This document shows, one piece after another, positions 17,864 through 25,104 of a DNA stretch of 36,762 bases (position 1 is its first letter; every line of letters starts with the position of its first letter). Origin of the DNA: Phyllobacteriaceae bacterium (lineage in GTDB: Bacteria; Pseudomonadota; Alphaproteobacteria; Rhizobiales; Rhizobiaceae); assembly GCA_029279965.1 (NCBI GenBank), contig JAJUHJ010000019.1, positions 1 to 36,762 on the forward strand, in the 5' to 3' direction. The notes under the pieces are model-generated. The model was not told the origin of the DNA. It saw only the letters and a program-made list of their open reading frames with translations, and made no database searches. The position numbers and the translations under genes are program-made.

Positions 17864-19471
17864 TCAGCCTTCGGCTGGCGCGGTTTCGTCTTCGGCTTCC
17901 GCTTCCGCGGACTCGGCAAGATCCTCCTCATTGATCCAGCCCATTTTCATGCGGGCGGCGACCACCATCTGTTCTGCTTCTTCCCGCGAGACGTCGAAGT
18001 CGGAGAAGACGCCGGTAAAGAACTTGTTCTCGCCGTCCTTACGCTCTTTCCAGCCGACGAGATCGTCCACCGCATAACCGGCGAAATCCTCGATGGTCTT
18101 CACGTCATCCTCGCCCAGCGCCACCATCATGGCGGTGGTGATGCCGGGGATTTCGCGCAGTTCGTCCTCAACGCCGAGCTCTTTGCGCTTTGCGTCATTC
18201 TCGGCCTCTATGCGCTCCAGATATTCGCGCGCGCGCGCCTGGATCTCTTCGGCCGTGTCCTCGTCGAAGCCGTCGATGGACGCAATCTCGCCCCCCTCCA
18301 CATAGGCAAGCTCCTCGACACTGGTAAAGCCTTCGGAGGCGAGCACCTGGCCGACCATTTCATCGACGTTGAGTGCGTCCATGAAGAGGTTCGAGCGATC
18401 GGTGAACTCCTTCTGGCGGCGCTGCGATTCCTCTTCCTCTGTGAGGATGTCGATGTCCCAGCCAGTTAGCTGTGAGGCGAGCCGCACATTCTGCCCGCGC
18501 CGGCCGATGGCCAGCGAAAGCTGATCGTCGGGAACCACCACCTCGATGCGTTCGGCATCCTCGTCCAGCACCACCTTGGCAACCTCGGCCGGCTGCAACG
18601 CGTTGACGATGAAGCTGGCGGCGTTGTCGTTCCAAGGGATGATATCGATCTTCTCACCCTGAAGCTCTCCGACGACGGCCTGCACGCGGCTGCCGCGCAT
18701 ACCAACGCAGGCGCCCACCGGGTCGATGGAGGAATCATGGCTGATGACAGCGATCTTGGCGCACGAGCCGGGATCGCGGGCCACCGACTTGATCTCGATG
18801 ATGCCGTCATAAATCTCCGGCACCTCCATGGTGAACAGCTTCGCCATGAATTGAGGGTGGGTGCGCGACAGGAAAATCTGCGGTCCGCGCTGTTCGCGCC
18901 GAACATCGTAGACATAGGCGCGCACCCGGTCGCCATATTTGAAGATTTCGCGCGGGATCAACTCGTCGCGGCGGATGATGGCCTCGCCCCTGCCAAGATC
19001 GACGATGACGTTGCCGTATTCCACACGCTTGACCGTGCCGTTGAGGATCTCACCGATGCGATCCTTGTATTCTTCGTATTGCCGGTCGCGCTCGGCCTCG
19101 CGAACTTTCTGCACGATCACCTGCTTGGCCGATTGTGCGGCGATGCGGCCGAAATCCATGGGCGGAAGCTGCTCTGCTATGAAATCACCCACCTGCGCGT
19201 CGGGGTTGCGGCCCCGCGCCAGCGCGATTGGAATCTCGCGCGCAGGCTCTTCCACGTTCTCCACCACCTCCATCAGACGCTGAAGCTTCATCTCACCGGT
19301 CTTGGCGTTGATGTCGGCGCGGATGTTGGTTTCCTGCCCATAGCGCGAGCGCGCCGCCTTCTGGATGGCATCCGCCATCGCCGCTATGACGATCTCCTTG
19401 TCGATCGCTTTCTCACGGGCGACCGCGTCCGCAATCTGCAAAAGCTCCAGCCTGTTTGCACTGACTGCCAT
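17864..19471 (-). CDS. nusA: Transcription termination/antitermination protein NusA
   Basis: The 535-residue NusA binds RNA polymerase and controls pausing, intrinsic termination and antitermination. The N-terminal RNAP-binding domain (about 1-125) is followed by S1 (EILNGTVKRVEYGNVIVDLGRGEAIIRRDELIP), KH1 and KH2 (DPVGACVGMRGSRVQAVVGELQGEKIDIIPW; LSLAIGRRGQNVRLASQLTGWDIDI). Two C-terminal acidic repeats of helix-hairpin type follow (VGQVLASEGFTSVEELAYV; ALGEDDVKTIEDFAGYAVDDLVGWKER) and an acidic tail. The ATG at 19471 has AGGAG 8 bases upstream. It lies downstream of rimP, whose leader contains an intrinsic terminator on which NusA itself could act. Confidence 0.98.
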   Translation of the reverse strand: MAVSANRLELLQIADAVAREKAIDKEIVIAAMADAIQKAARSRYGQETNIRADINAKTGEMKLQRLMEVVENVEEPAREIPIALARGRNPDAQVGDFIAEQLPPMDFGRIAAQSAKQVIVQKVREAERDRQYEEYKDRIGEILNGTVKRVEYGNVIVDLGRGEAIIRRDELIPREIFKYGDRVRAYVYDVRREQRGPQIFLSRTHPQFMAKLFTMEVPEIYDGIIEIKSVARDPGSCAKIAVISHDSSIDPVGACVGMRGSRVQAVVGELQGEKIDIIPWNDNAASFIVNALQPAEVAKVVLDEDAERIEVVVPDDQLSLAIGRRGQNVRLASQLTGWDIDILTEEEESQRRQKEFTDRSNLFMDALNVDEMVGQVLASEGFTSVEELAYVEGGEIASIDGFDEDTAEEIQARAREYLERIEAENDAKRKELGVEDELREIPGITTAMMVALGEDDVKTIEDFAGYAVDDLVGWKERKDGENKFFTGVFSDFDVSREEAEQMVVAARMKMGWINEEDLAESAEAEAEDETAPAEG

Positions 19472-19533
19472 TTCCATTCTCCTCATGGATACGGAGAACC
19501 GGCCCGTAGCCGTCCACCCGTCATCTCAAAATT

Positions 19534-20145
19534 TCATTCCTCGTCCGCGATGTCTTCGCTTTCGCCAACGGGCTGTTCGCCACGACGACGCGCCTTCTTG
19601 CGCTGTCGCCGTTCTTCCTTGTCCTTCTTCAATGCCTCGCGGATCAGGTCGTCCGTCAGCACCAGCTTCGCTTCCCCGATGGCATCGAACGGAATATTGA
19701 CCATGGGCTCTTCACCCTCGGCAGTCTTTTCGCGCTCGATTGTCACGCCGTCATCCGTGCAGGAGGTGATTACGCCGCGAAATCGCTTGCGCCCCTCGAT
19801 CATCAAGGATGTCTCGATCCTGGCGGTGTGGCCGATGGCCGCCTCGAAATCGCCTCGTCTGACGAGCGGACGGTCAATTCCGGGAGAGGAAATCTCCAGT
19901 TGATATGCACTGTCGATCGGGTCTTCCACGTCAAGGGTCGGCGAGACGGCACGGCTCACATCCTCGCAGTCGTCGACTGTCATCGTGCCGTCGGGCCGCT
20001 CCGCCATGATCTGAAGCGTCAGCCCATCCTGAGCGGAAAGCTTCACGCGCACCAGCCGGTAACCCAGCGCATCGAGAACAGGCATGACGATTCCCGCCAC
20101 GCGCGCCTCCGCACCCTGCTCGCGGATGATACGGTCGTCCTGCAT
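19534..20145 (-). CDS. rimP: Ribosome maturation factor RimP
   Basis: The 203-residue RimP helps mature the 30S subunit. Diagnostic segments are [76 protein letters not shown] and the C-terminal SH3-like part. A lysine/arginine-rich tail ([21 protein letters not shown]) precedes an acidic end. AGGAGA lies 6 bases before the ATG. It is the first gene of the long minus-strand operon rimP-nusA-rnpM-infB and is preceded by a promoter and an intrinsic terminator in the leader. Confidence 0.97.
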   Translation of the reverse strand: MQDDRIIREQGAEARVAGIVMPVLDALGYRLVRVKLSAQDGLTLQIMAERPDGTMTVDDCEDVSRAVSPTLDVEDPIDSAYQLEISSPGIDRPLVRRGDFEAAIGHTARIETSLMIEGRKRFRGVITSCTDDGVTIEREKTAEGEEPMVNIPFDAIGEAKLVLTDDLIREALKKDKEERRQRKKARRRGEQPVGESEDIADEE

Positions 20146-20166
20146 CCAGTCTCCTGCAGCCTGCGC

Positions 20167-20208
20167 CTAACAAAAAAGAGCGGGCCGGGTGGGCCCACTC
20201 TTCGTCAT
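20167..20208 (-). other. Possible 13-codon leader frame overlapping the rimP attenuator
   Basis: ATG at 20208 opens a frame reading MTKSGPTRPALFC and stopping at TAG (20169-20167). It lies about 14 bases after the predicted transcript start and spans the whole terminator stem and its T run. There is no clear Shine-Dalgarno, so translation is doubtful. If translated, ribosomes would prevent terminator formation. Confidence 0.25.
20172..20202 (-). terminator. Intrinsic terminator in the rimP-nusA-infB leader (attenuator candidate)
   Basis: On the minus strand AAGAG-T-GGGCC pairs with GGCCC-G-CTCTT (20176-20202, an 11-bp stem including one T-G pair, loop of five). The stem is followed by six T in total, ending at 20172. 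It sits between the candidate promoter (20257-20229) and the rimP ATG (20145), so transcription of the operon must pass it. It could also stop read-through from trmB, whose stop is about 360 bases upstream. Confidence 0.8.
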
Positions 20209-20228
20209 GCGACCAAGAATTTTCGCGT

Positions 20229-20257
20229 GATATAATCCAGATACGACGTCGATTCAA
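20229..20257 (-). promoter_or_regulatory. Candidate promoter of the rimP-nusA-infB operon
   Basis: On the minus strand TTGAAT (20257-20252) is followed after 16-17 bases by TTATAT/TATATC (20235-20229). The predicted start is near 20222, leaving a leader of about 75 bases that contains the terminator. Confidence 0.6.
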
Positions 20258-20394
20258 GCAAAACCGTATTCACGACAGCATGAGGAGGCATTTTGCTGCA
20301 TTGCACAATCTGCATGGTTGCAATGCAAAAACAGCGCTACCGCCGCCCGTCCATCATACCTATGTCTAGCATGTCATCGAAAGGAGAAAAAAAG

Positions 20395-20559
20395 ATGCGT
20401 AGCCGCAGAGTTATGGGTGGTATTAGCGAGTTCTTCGACATTATGGGTAGCGCGATCGCCGTTTCCAGCGCCGTCCGCAATCATCGTCCGGCCCGCGAGT
20501 CGGATCTGAAGCGTCTCGGCATTGATCCGGTCCGGTTCGGCGAAATCCGCTACCGCTAA
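20395..20559 (+). CDS. Small DUF1127-like protein
   Basis: A 54-residue basic protein, MRSRRVMGGISEFFDIMGSAIAVSSAVRNHRPARESDLKRLGIDPVRFGEIRYR. The last ~20 residues (RESDLKRLGIDPVRFGEI) resemble the DUF1127 ending, where a conserved (D)LxxLGIxxxxF motif follows a basic stretch. Small DUF1127-type proteins in alphaproteobacteria have been linked to RNA turnover, phosphate and stress responses, but function here is unknown. AGGAG lies 9 bases before the ATG. It is the only plus-strand gene between 8137 and 36661: it diverges from rimP and converges with trmB, with five bases between the stops. Coding status is likely from the ribosome binding site and the terminal motif. Confidence 0.65.
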   Translation: MRSRRVMGGISEFFDIMGSAIAVSSAVRNHRPARESDLKRLGIDPVRFGEIRYR

Positions 20560-20564
20560 GCCGA

Positions 20565-21287
20565 TCACACCCGAATGAACGTCAAGTAGGCGGGATGCCG
20601 ACCTTCGCGAATAGCCTTGGCCTCGTAGCGTGTACCGGGCCATCCCCTGTAGGGAACGCGCCAGTCGTCAGCACTCCTTGCCTGCCAGGAAAAAGCCGGA
20701 TGCCCGCGACACTGGGCGAGCGTCCAATTGACATAATCCCCGATATCGGAAGCGAAGCGGAACGCACCGCCCGGCTTTAGGACTCGTGCAAAACGATCCA
20801 GGTTCGCCGGGTTGACGAAGCGCCGCTTCCAATGTCGTTTCTTCGGCCAGGGGTCAGGGTAGAGAAGATCTATCCCCGACAGGGAATCGTCCGGCAGCCA
20901 GTCAAGAAGACGCGTGGCGTCATCGTCATAAAGACGAAGATTGGGCGGGATCTCGCCTTCCAGTGCCGCTACCAGCTTGGCCATCCCGTTCACGAACGGC
21001 TCCACGCCAATGAAGCCTTGATCGGGATTGCATTTCATCTCGACCAGCAGGTGTTCTCCGCCGCCGAAGCCGATTTCCAGCCGCACATCCGCAACGGGAC
21101 GCGCAAAGAGCGCGCCGATCTCTTTCGGCGCCGGCCTGTCCAGGTCGAGGCGCAGGCGCGGTAAAAGCGTTTCCAGAGCGGCTGTTTGCAGTGGCCGCAG
21201 GCGCTTTCCGTGGCGACGGCCGAAAAACGCTTCCGTCGAGCGCTCAGGGTGCTGGGACGCCGCGGATTTGCTGCCTTTCATAGACAT
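20565..21287 (-). CDS. trmB: tRNA (guanine-N7-)-methyltransferase TrmB
   Basis: The 240-residue class I methyltransferase makes m7G46 in the variable loop of tRNAs. The SAM-binding motif is [16 protein letters not shown], followed by the [13 protein letters not shown] stretch, [38 protein letters not shown] (the PDPWPKKRH signature) and [18 protein letters not shown] near the end. No good Shine-Dalgarno precedes ATG 21287 or the second ATG at 21281, so the exact start is open. It follows metK, which makes its methyl donor, after 165 bases containing an imperfect hairpin (21372-21402). This metK-trmB order is usual in rhizobia. Confidence 0.96.
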   Translation of the reverse strand: MSMKGSKSAASQHPERSTEAFFGRRHGKRLRPLQTAALETLLPRLRLDLDRPAPKEIGALFARPVADVRLEIGFGGGEHLLVEMKCNPDQGFIGVEPFVNGMAKLVAALEGEIPPNLRLYDDDATRLLDWLPDDSLSGIDLLYPDPWPKKRHWKRRFVNPANLDRFARVLKPGGAFRFASDIGDYVNWTLAQCRGHPAFSWQARSADDWRVPYRGWPGTRYEAKAIREGRHPAYLTFIRV

Positions 21288-21452
21288 TGACGACTACCGA
21301 TAAGCCTCGCGTGGAAGTTTTAAGCTGGAACGCTGTGCGCCCGCTTCAGACGCAAAGCGGACACTCATCTGTCTGATCCCGCTTTTGCGCCGGGATGTCA
21401 GACGCGTCCATCTGACCGCTGAAGCTGCAAGGGGAACTGCCGTTGTTTCGCC

Positions 21453-22730
21453 CTACGCGGCCGCGACAAGTGCCCGCTTCAGTGTTTTTACCAGGTCCAT
21501 CCGCTCCCAGGAGAACGAGCCGTCCCGCCCCGGCTTGCGGCCGAAATGGCCATAGGCCGCGGTCTTGGCGTAAACCGGCCTGTTGAGATCGAGATGGCGG
21601 CGGATACCGGAGGGCGACAGATCCATCGCCTGGCGGATCGCCAGCTCCACCTCTTCCTCGCTGGTCGTGCCGGTGCCGTGCAAGTCCACATAAACAGAAA
21701 GCGGCTGCGCCAGGCCTATGGCATAGGAGAGCTGAATCGTGCAGCGCTCGGCCAGCCCCGCCGCCACGACATTCTTCGCCAGATAGCGCGCTGCGTACGC
21801 TGCAGAGCGGTCCACCTTAGTCGTGTCCTTGCCGGAAAACGCGCCGCCGCCGTGAGGCGCCGAGCCACCATAGGTATCGACAATGATCTTGCGGCCGGTC
21901 AATCCGGCGTCACCATCCGGACCACCGATAACAAATTTGCCGGTAGGATTGATGTGCCAGCGGCAATCGTCGGAAATGGCAAGGCCGCCTGACGAGAGGG
22001 CTTCGCGGATGTAGGGTTCAACCACCTCGCGAACCTTCTTGTTGTCCCAGCTCGGGTCGAGATGCTGGGTGGAAAGCACGATCTCCGTCGCTTCCGTCGG
22101 CTGGCCGTCGACATAGCGCACCGTAACCTGGCTCTTTGCGTCGGGGCCGAGCTTGGCCGCGTCTCCCTTGCCTTCCTTGCGTGCATCGGCGAGCGCCTGG
22201 AGAATACGATGGGCGTAATAGATCGGCGCCGGCATAAGATCCGGCGTTTCCCTGCAGGCATAGCCGAACATGATGCCCTGATCGCCTGCACCTTCCTCGC
22301 CTTGCCTGTCGGCGGCACTGTCGACGCCCTGTCCGATATCCGGCGACTGGCTGTGCAACAGCACGTCGATCTTGACGGTCTTCCAATGGAAGCCGTCCTG
22401 CTCATACCCTATCGAGCGAATGGCGCGACGCGCGGCTGACCGGAACTTGGTCGGGTTGATGGCAGGATTTCCGCTCGAGTCCAATACGATTTCGCCGGCC
22501 TTGTCCCGCTTCAGGAGGCGCTCCGGCACGCGCACCTCGCCAGCGATGATAACGCGGTTGGTCGTTGCCAATGTCTCGCAGGCAACGCGGACCTTCCACG
22601 GGTCCATGCCGTCCTTTTTCGCCTCGCGATAAACGAGGTCGACGATCTCGTCCGAGATGCGGTCGCAGACCTTGTCCGGATGGCCTTCGGAGACGGATTC
22701 GCTTGTGAAGAGGTAGTTTCTGCGCGCCAC
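21453..22730 (-). CDS. metK: S-adenosylmethionine synthase
   Basis: The 425-residue enzyme makes S-adenosylmethionine from methionine and ATP. Family motifs are [22 protein letters not shown] near the N-terminus, [23 protein letters not shown] in the middle and [37 protein letters not shown] in the last third. The start is a GTG at 22730, giving [20 protein letters not shown] like rhizobial homologues and having AAGGGGG about 8 bases upstream; a frame open to an ATG at 22793 lies across the predicted promoter and is rejected. It lies between the PraR-like regulator and trmB. Confidence 0.97.
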   Translation of the reverse strand: MARRNYLFTSESVSEGHPDKVCDRISDEIVDLVYREAKKDGMDPWKVRVACETLATTNRVIIAGEVRVPERLLKRDKAGEIVLDSSGNPAINPTKFRSAARRAIRSIGYEQDGFHWKTVKIDVLLHSQSPDIGQGVDSAADRQGEEGAGDQGIMFGYACRETPDLMPAPIYYAHRILQALADARKEGKGDAAKLGPDAKSQVTVRYVDGQPTEATEIVLSTQHLDPSWDNKKVREVVEPYIREALSSGGLAISDDCRWHINPTGKFVIGGPDGDAGLTGRKIIVDTYGGSAPHGGGAFSGKDTTKVDRSAAYAARYLAKNVVAAGLAERCTIQLSYAIGLAQPLSVYVDLHGTGTTSEEEVELAIRQAMDLSPSGIRRHLDLNRPVYAKTAAYGHFGRKPGRDGSFSWERMDLVKTLKRALVAAA

Positions 22731-22783
22731 GGGCAACCCCCTTGAATAAGGCCGGCGCGAGTGCCGGCGTCCGGCGGCACCTT

Positions 22784-22812
22784 TGTTAGCCAATCGCCGG
22801 GGAATTGGTCAA
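22784..22812 (-). promoter_or_regulatory. Candidate metK promoter
   Basis: On the minus strand TTGACC (22812-22807), a 17-base spacer and CTAACA (22789-22784). A transcript from near 22777 would have a leader of about 47 bases. That leader contains GTGCCG/CGGCAC and a competing GCCGGC/GCCGGC pairing, then the AAGGGGG ribosome binding site. I do not recognise a SAM riboswitch class in it. Confidence 0.55.
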
Positions 22813-22861
22813 GATTTATGACATATCAGCGAGAACAGGACGGGATCAACCCGCCTCTGTT

Positions 22862-22895
22862 GCTTTCCGAAAACCAGGGCCGGTTTTCGGAAAGC
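22862..22895. repeat. Perfect 14-bp palindrome between the HTH regulator and metK
   Basis: GCTTTCCGAAAACC (22862-22875) and GGTTTTCGGAAAGC (22882-22895) are exact inverted copies with a six-base loop. It lies 16 bases after the regulator stop (minus strand) and 50 bases upstream of the metK -35. There is no T run on either strand. The CCGAAAA...TTTTCGG core also occurs in the element at 8260-8283, suggesting a dispersed palindrome family. Confidence 0.7.
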
Positions 22896-22911
22896 CGCAC
22901 GCCGAAGCCGA

Positions 22912-23325
22912 TCACTCCACAGCCGCGTCGGCCGCGAGTGCCTTGACCAGGTCGAGCACTCTGCGTCGTACCTTGGGATCGGTGATCTTCACAAAGGCAC
23001 GGTTGAGTTGGACGCCTTCGGAGCTGTTCAGGAAATCGGCCACATAGGTCGCGCTTTCCTCTGCCATTCCTGTGGCTGTCCCCGTCTCGCCCGGCGCACC
23101 GTCAAAGAAAAAAGAGATCGGTGCATTGAGTATCGAAGCGATGGCTTGAAGCCGGCTGGCGCCGACCCTGTTCGTGCCCTTCTCGTACTTTTGTACTTGT
23201 TGAAAAGTTATGCCGAGGCTTTCGCCCAGCTTTTCCTGGCTGATCCCCAACATGTTCCGCCGAAGCCTGATTCTGCTTCCAACGTGGATGTCGATAGGAT
23301 TCGGCCGCTTTTTGTTGTTGTTCAT
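22912..23325 (-). CDS. XRE-family HTH transcriptional regulator, PraR-like
   Basis: A 137-residue regulator with one Cro/C1-type helix-turn-helix (about 14-70: VGSRIRLRRNMLGISQEKLGESLGITFQQVQKYEKGTNRVGASRLQAIASILNAPISFFF) and a C-terminal tail (residues 75-137) ending VRRRVLDLVKALAADAAVE. The start MNNNKKRPNPIDIHVGSRIRLRR closely matches, from memory, the rhizobial PraR/PhrR-type regulators that lie between lnt and metK. PraR represses quorum-sensing and attachment genes in Rhizobium; the same role here is inference. ATG 23325 has GAGGG about 4 bases upstream and is preferred to an in-frame ATG at 23352. A TTGACA-N17-ACATAT promoter overlaps the 3' end of the lnt-like gene. Confidence 0.85.
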   Translation of the reverse strand: MNNNKKRPNPIDIHVGSRIRLRRNMLGISQEKLGESLGITFQQVQKYEKGTNRVGASRLQAIASILNAPISFFFDGAPGETGTATGMAEESATYVADFLNSSEGVQLNRAFVKITDPKVRRRVLDLVKALAADAAVE

Positions 23326-23430
23326 GATCCCTCGCCGCACGGGACAGTTCAATCGAATGACACCGACGAGGTCACGCCCTCCTATGCCAGGTTATGCCCC
23401 CCAGCCTACGCGCGAATAGTCGGCCCGGCC

Positions 23431-23459
23431 ATATGTGTAGGATGCGTCGTGCATGTCAA
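23431..23459 (-). promoter_or_regulatory. Candidate promoter of the PraR-like regulator
   Basis: On the minus strand a perfect TTGACA (23459-23454), a 17-base spacer and ACATAT (23436-23431). The -35 overlaps the lnt-like stop codon. It would give a leader of about 100 bases before the ATG at 23325. Confidence 0.55.
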
Positions 23460-25012
23460 TTCCGACGGCCGGAAATGTCTACACAAATGGTAACCAGAAG
23501 TGCAAACATGCCAAAGATTGCGGAAAAAGTAAGTCCTTGCAACGCGATATCGCCAATTTGTGTTGGTTCTTTCCTTGACAGGGGCAGCGAAACGTCGAGA
23601 ACGCCGTGAGTGCCGCCGGCAAGTGCGCCGACAATTCGGCCGCGCGAATCGATCGCAGCCGAGACACCGTTCGCAGTGGCGATCAGCAATGGCAGGTCCG
23701 ACTGAATCGCCCGGATTCTGGCCTGCCGCAGATGCTGGTGCGATGCGGGCGTGCCGGAAAACGCCGCGTAGTTGGCGGGGTTCAGAATGATATCGCTCTC
23801 GCGGACCATCGAATCCCGGGGCGGTGATGCCAGCGCTTCCAGGCCGATAAGAGGGAGCGCATCAACATTTTCTGAAATGTTCAGGAGGCGACGAACACTG
23901 CCCGCCAGGTATAATTCGTCTTCTGCCTCTCTCTTCGCCGCCGCGCCGCGCTGGATGAACGGCGGGGCAAAATAGTCACGAAGGGGAAGGAGATGCAGCT
24001 TGTCCGTAGCATCGGCTATTCCCGTTTGGTCGATGAGAAGGGCTGCATTGTAAAGGCGTCTTGTCCCGGCTTTTCCCTCATCACGAAGTGCACCGGCGAC
24101 CAGCACCGCGTCAGGGCTCACGATCTGCGTCATCTTGTCGAGCAGGTCCGGGCGTTCCGCCAGCACGTCCGGCACCGAGAGTTCCGGCCAGAGAATGAGT
24201 TGCCGGCGCGCAGCGCCCTCCGCCACGGGTGTGGCGGAGAGGTCGAGGTAAGCCCTGAACGTCTCTTCGAAGGGAGTGGCCGGCGCGAGGGCAGGCTGGA
24301 CGATCCGGACCGGCAGGAAGGTTTCGGCCTCGGGATGCGTTGCGATCCGCACATAGCCGTAGCCGGTTTGGAATGCGATCAGAAGCCCGGCCATCACCAG
24401 ACCGCCAACTGCATGAAGCCTGGTGCCCAGCAAGGCCGGTGCGGAAAAGACGAAGACGGCGAGGGTGCTCATGCCGGCAATTCCGACGAGTTGAGCTGCC
24501 TGCATCATGAGGGGCACCGGCATGGCGGCATGTCCCACTGCATTCCACCCGGAACCTGGAAACAGCGTGGCGCGCAGCCACTCGACGACGCCAAAACCAA
24601 AGGCAAGTGCCGCGATCCGTCCGACGCCGTCACTCCATAGAAGGCGGGCGATGAGGGTGGCGACGCCGTAGAAAAGCGCGAGCAGTGCCGGCGGTCCAGC
24701 AACGACCAGAGGCAATGCCCATGCGTGCGGCGAGGCGCTTAGAAATGGAACACCGAGCCACCACATGCCGGAAAGAAACCAGCCAAAACCGAACCACCAG
24801 CCTGCCGAGAAGGCCGGCAGAAACCGCTGACGGAACGTGCCGGCGACGGGCGTACCATCGAGCAGCCAGACAAGAACAGGGAAAGCGGCGAAGCAGATCG
24901 CGGGAAAATCAACCGGCGCCAGCGCCAGTGTTGCCAAGGCGCCCGCGACAAAGGCAGCAAGCCGCCGTGGCCAACCCCACAGCAGAATCACCCGCCCGGC
25001 AAGTCGCTCCAT
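23456..25012 (-). CDS. lnt: Apolipoprotein N-acyltransferase-like protein lacking the catalytic cysteine
   Basis: The 518-residue protein has the Lnt layout: N-terminal membrane helices (to about 220), a periplasmic nitrilase-like domain (about 235-480) and a last helix near 495-512. It occupies the conserved lnt locus between corC and the HTH-metK pair. Lnt adds the third acyl chain to lipoproteins through a Glu-Lys-Cys triad. The Glu is present (ILWPELSVP, residue 277), as is the Lys (TDKLHLLP, 338). The usual ICYE is IGLE here, so Gly390 replaces the Cys; NDxWFG is NYAAFSG and the FGEYVP-type segment is LRDYFAP. No other Cys lies in the domain. ATG 25012 has GGTGGGG just upstream. Activity is therefore doubtful; it may be a pseudoenzyme or divergent paralogue. 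Confidence 0.85.
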   Translation of the reverse strand: MERLAGRVILLWGWPRRLAAFVAGALATLALAPVDFPAICFAAFPVLVWLLDGTPVAGTFRQRFLPAFSAGWWFGFGWFLSGMWWLGVPFLSASPHAWALPLVVAGPPALLALFYGVATLIARLLWSDGVGRIAALAFGFGVVEWLRATLFPGSGWNAVGHAAMPVPLMMQAAQLVGIAGMSTLAVFVFSAPALLGTRLHAVGGLVMAGLLIAFQTGYGYVRIATHPEAETFLPVRIVQPALAPATPFEETFRAYLDLSATPVAEGAARRQLILWPELSVPDVLAERPDLLDKMTQIVSPDAVLVAGALRDEGKAGTRRLYNAALLIDQTGIADATDKLHLLPLRDYFAPPFIQRGAAAKREAEDELYLAGSVRRLLNISENVDALPLIGLEALASPPRDSMVRESDIILNPANYAAFSGTPASHQHLRQARIRAIQSDLPLLIATANGVSAAIDSRGRIVGALAGGTHGVLDVSLPLSRKEPTQIGDIALQGLTFSAIFGMFALLVTICVDISGRRN

Positions 25013-25104
25013 CACCCCACCCGCGAAGACGAATCAGGTGAAAGACTTATCAGCACCTCGCACTGCCGCCAAACGGACAATGCGGCCTCGATTGCAGAAC
25101 GGTG

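Noticed and set aside
22731-22783. SAM riboswitch upstream of metK
   Set aside because: The leader is too short and lacks the sequences I would expect for SAM-II or SAM/SAH classes; kept only as an unexplained stem in the findings.
22731-22793. Upstream ATG extension of metK (21 extra residues)
   Set aside because: The region overlaps the predicted promoter -10 and leader, and the GTG at 22730 has a good Shine-Dalgarno and gives the family N-terminus.
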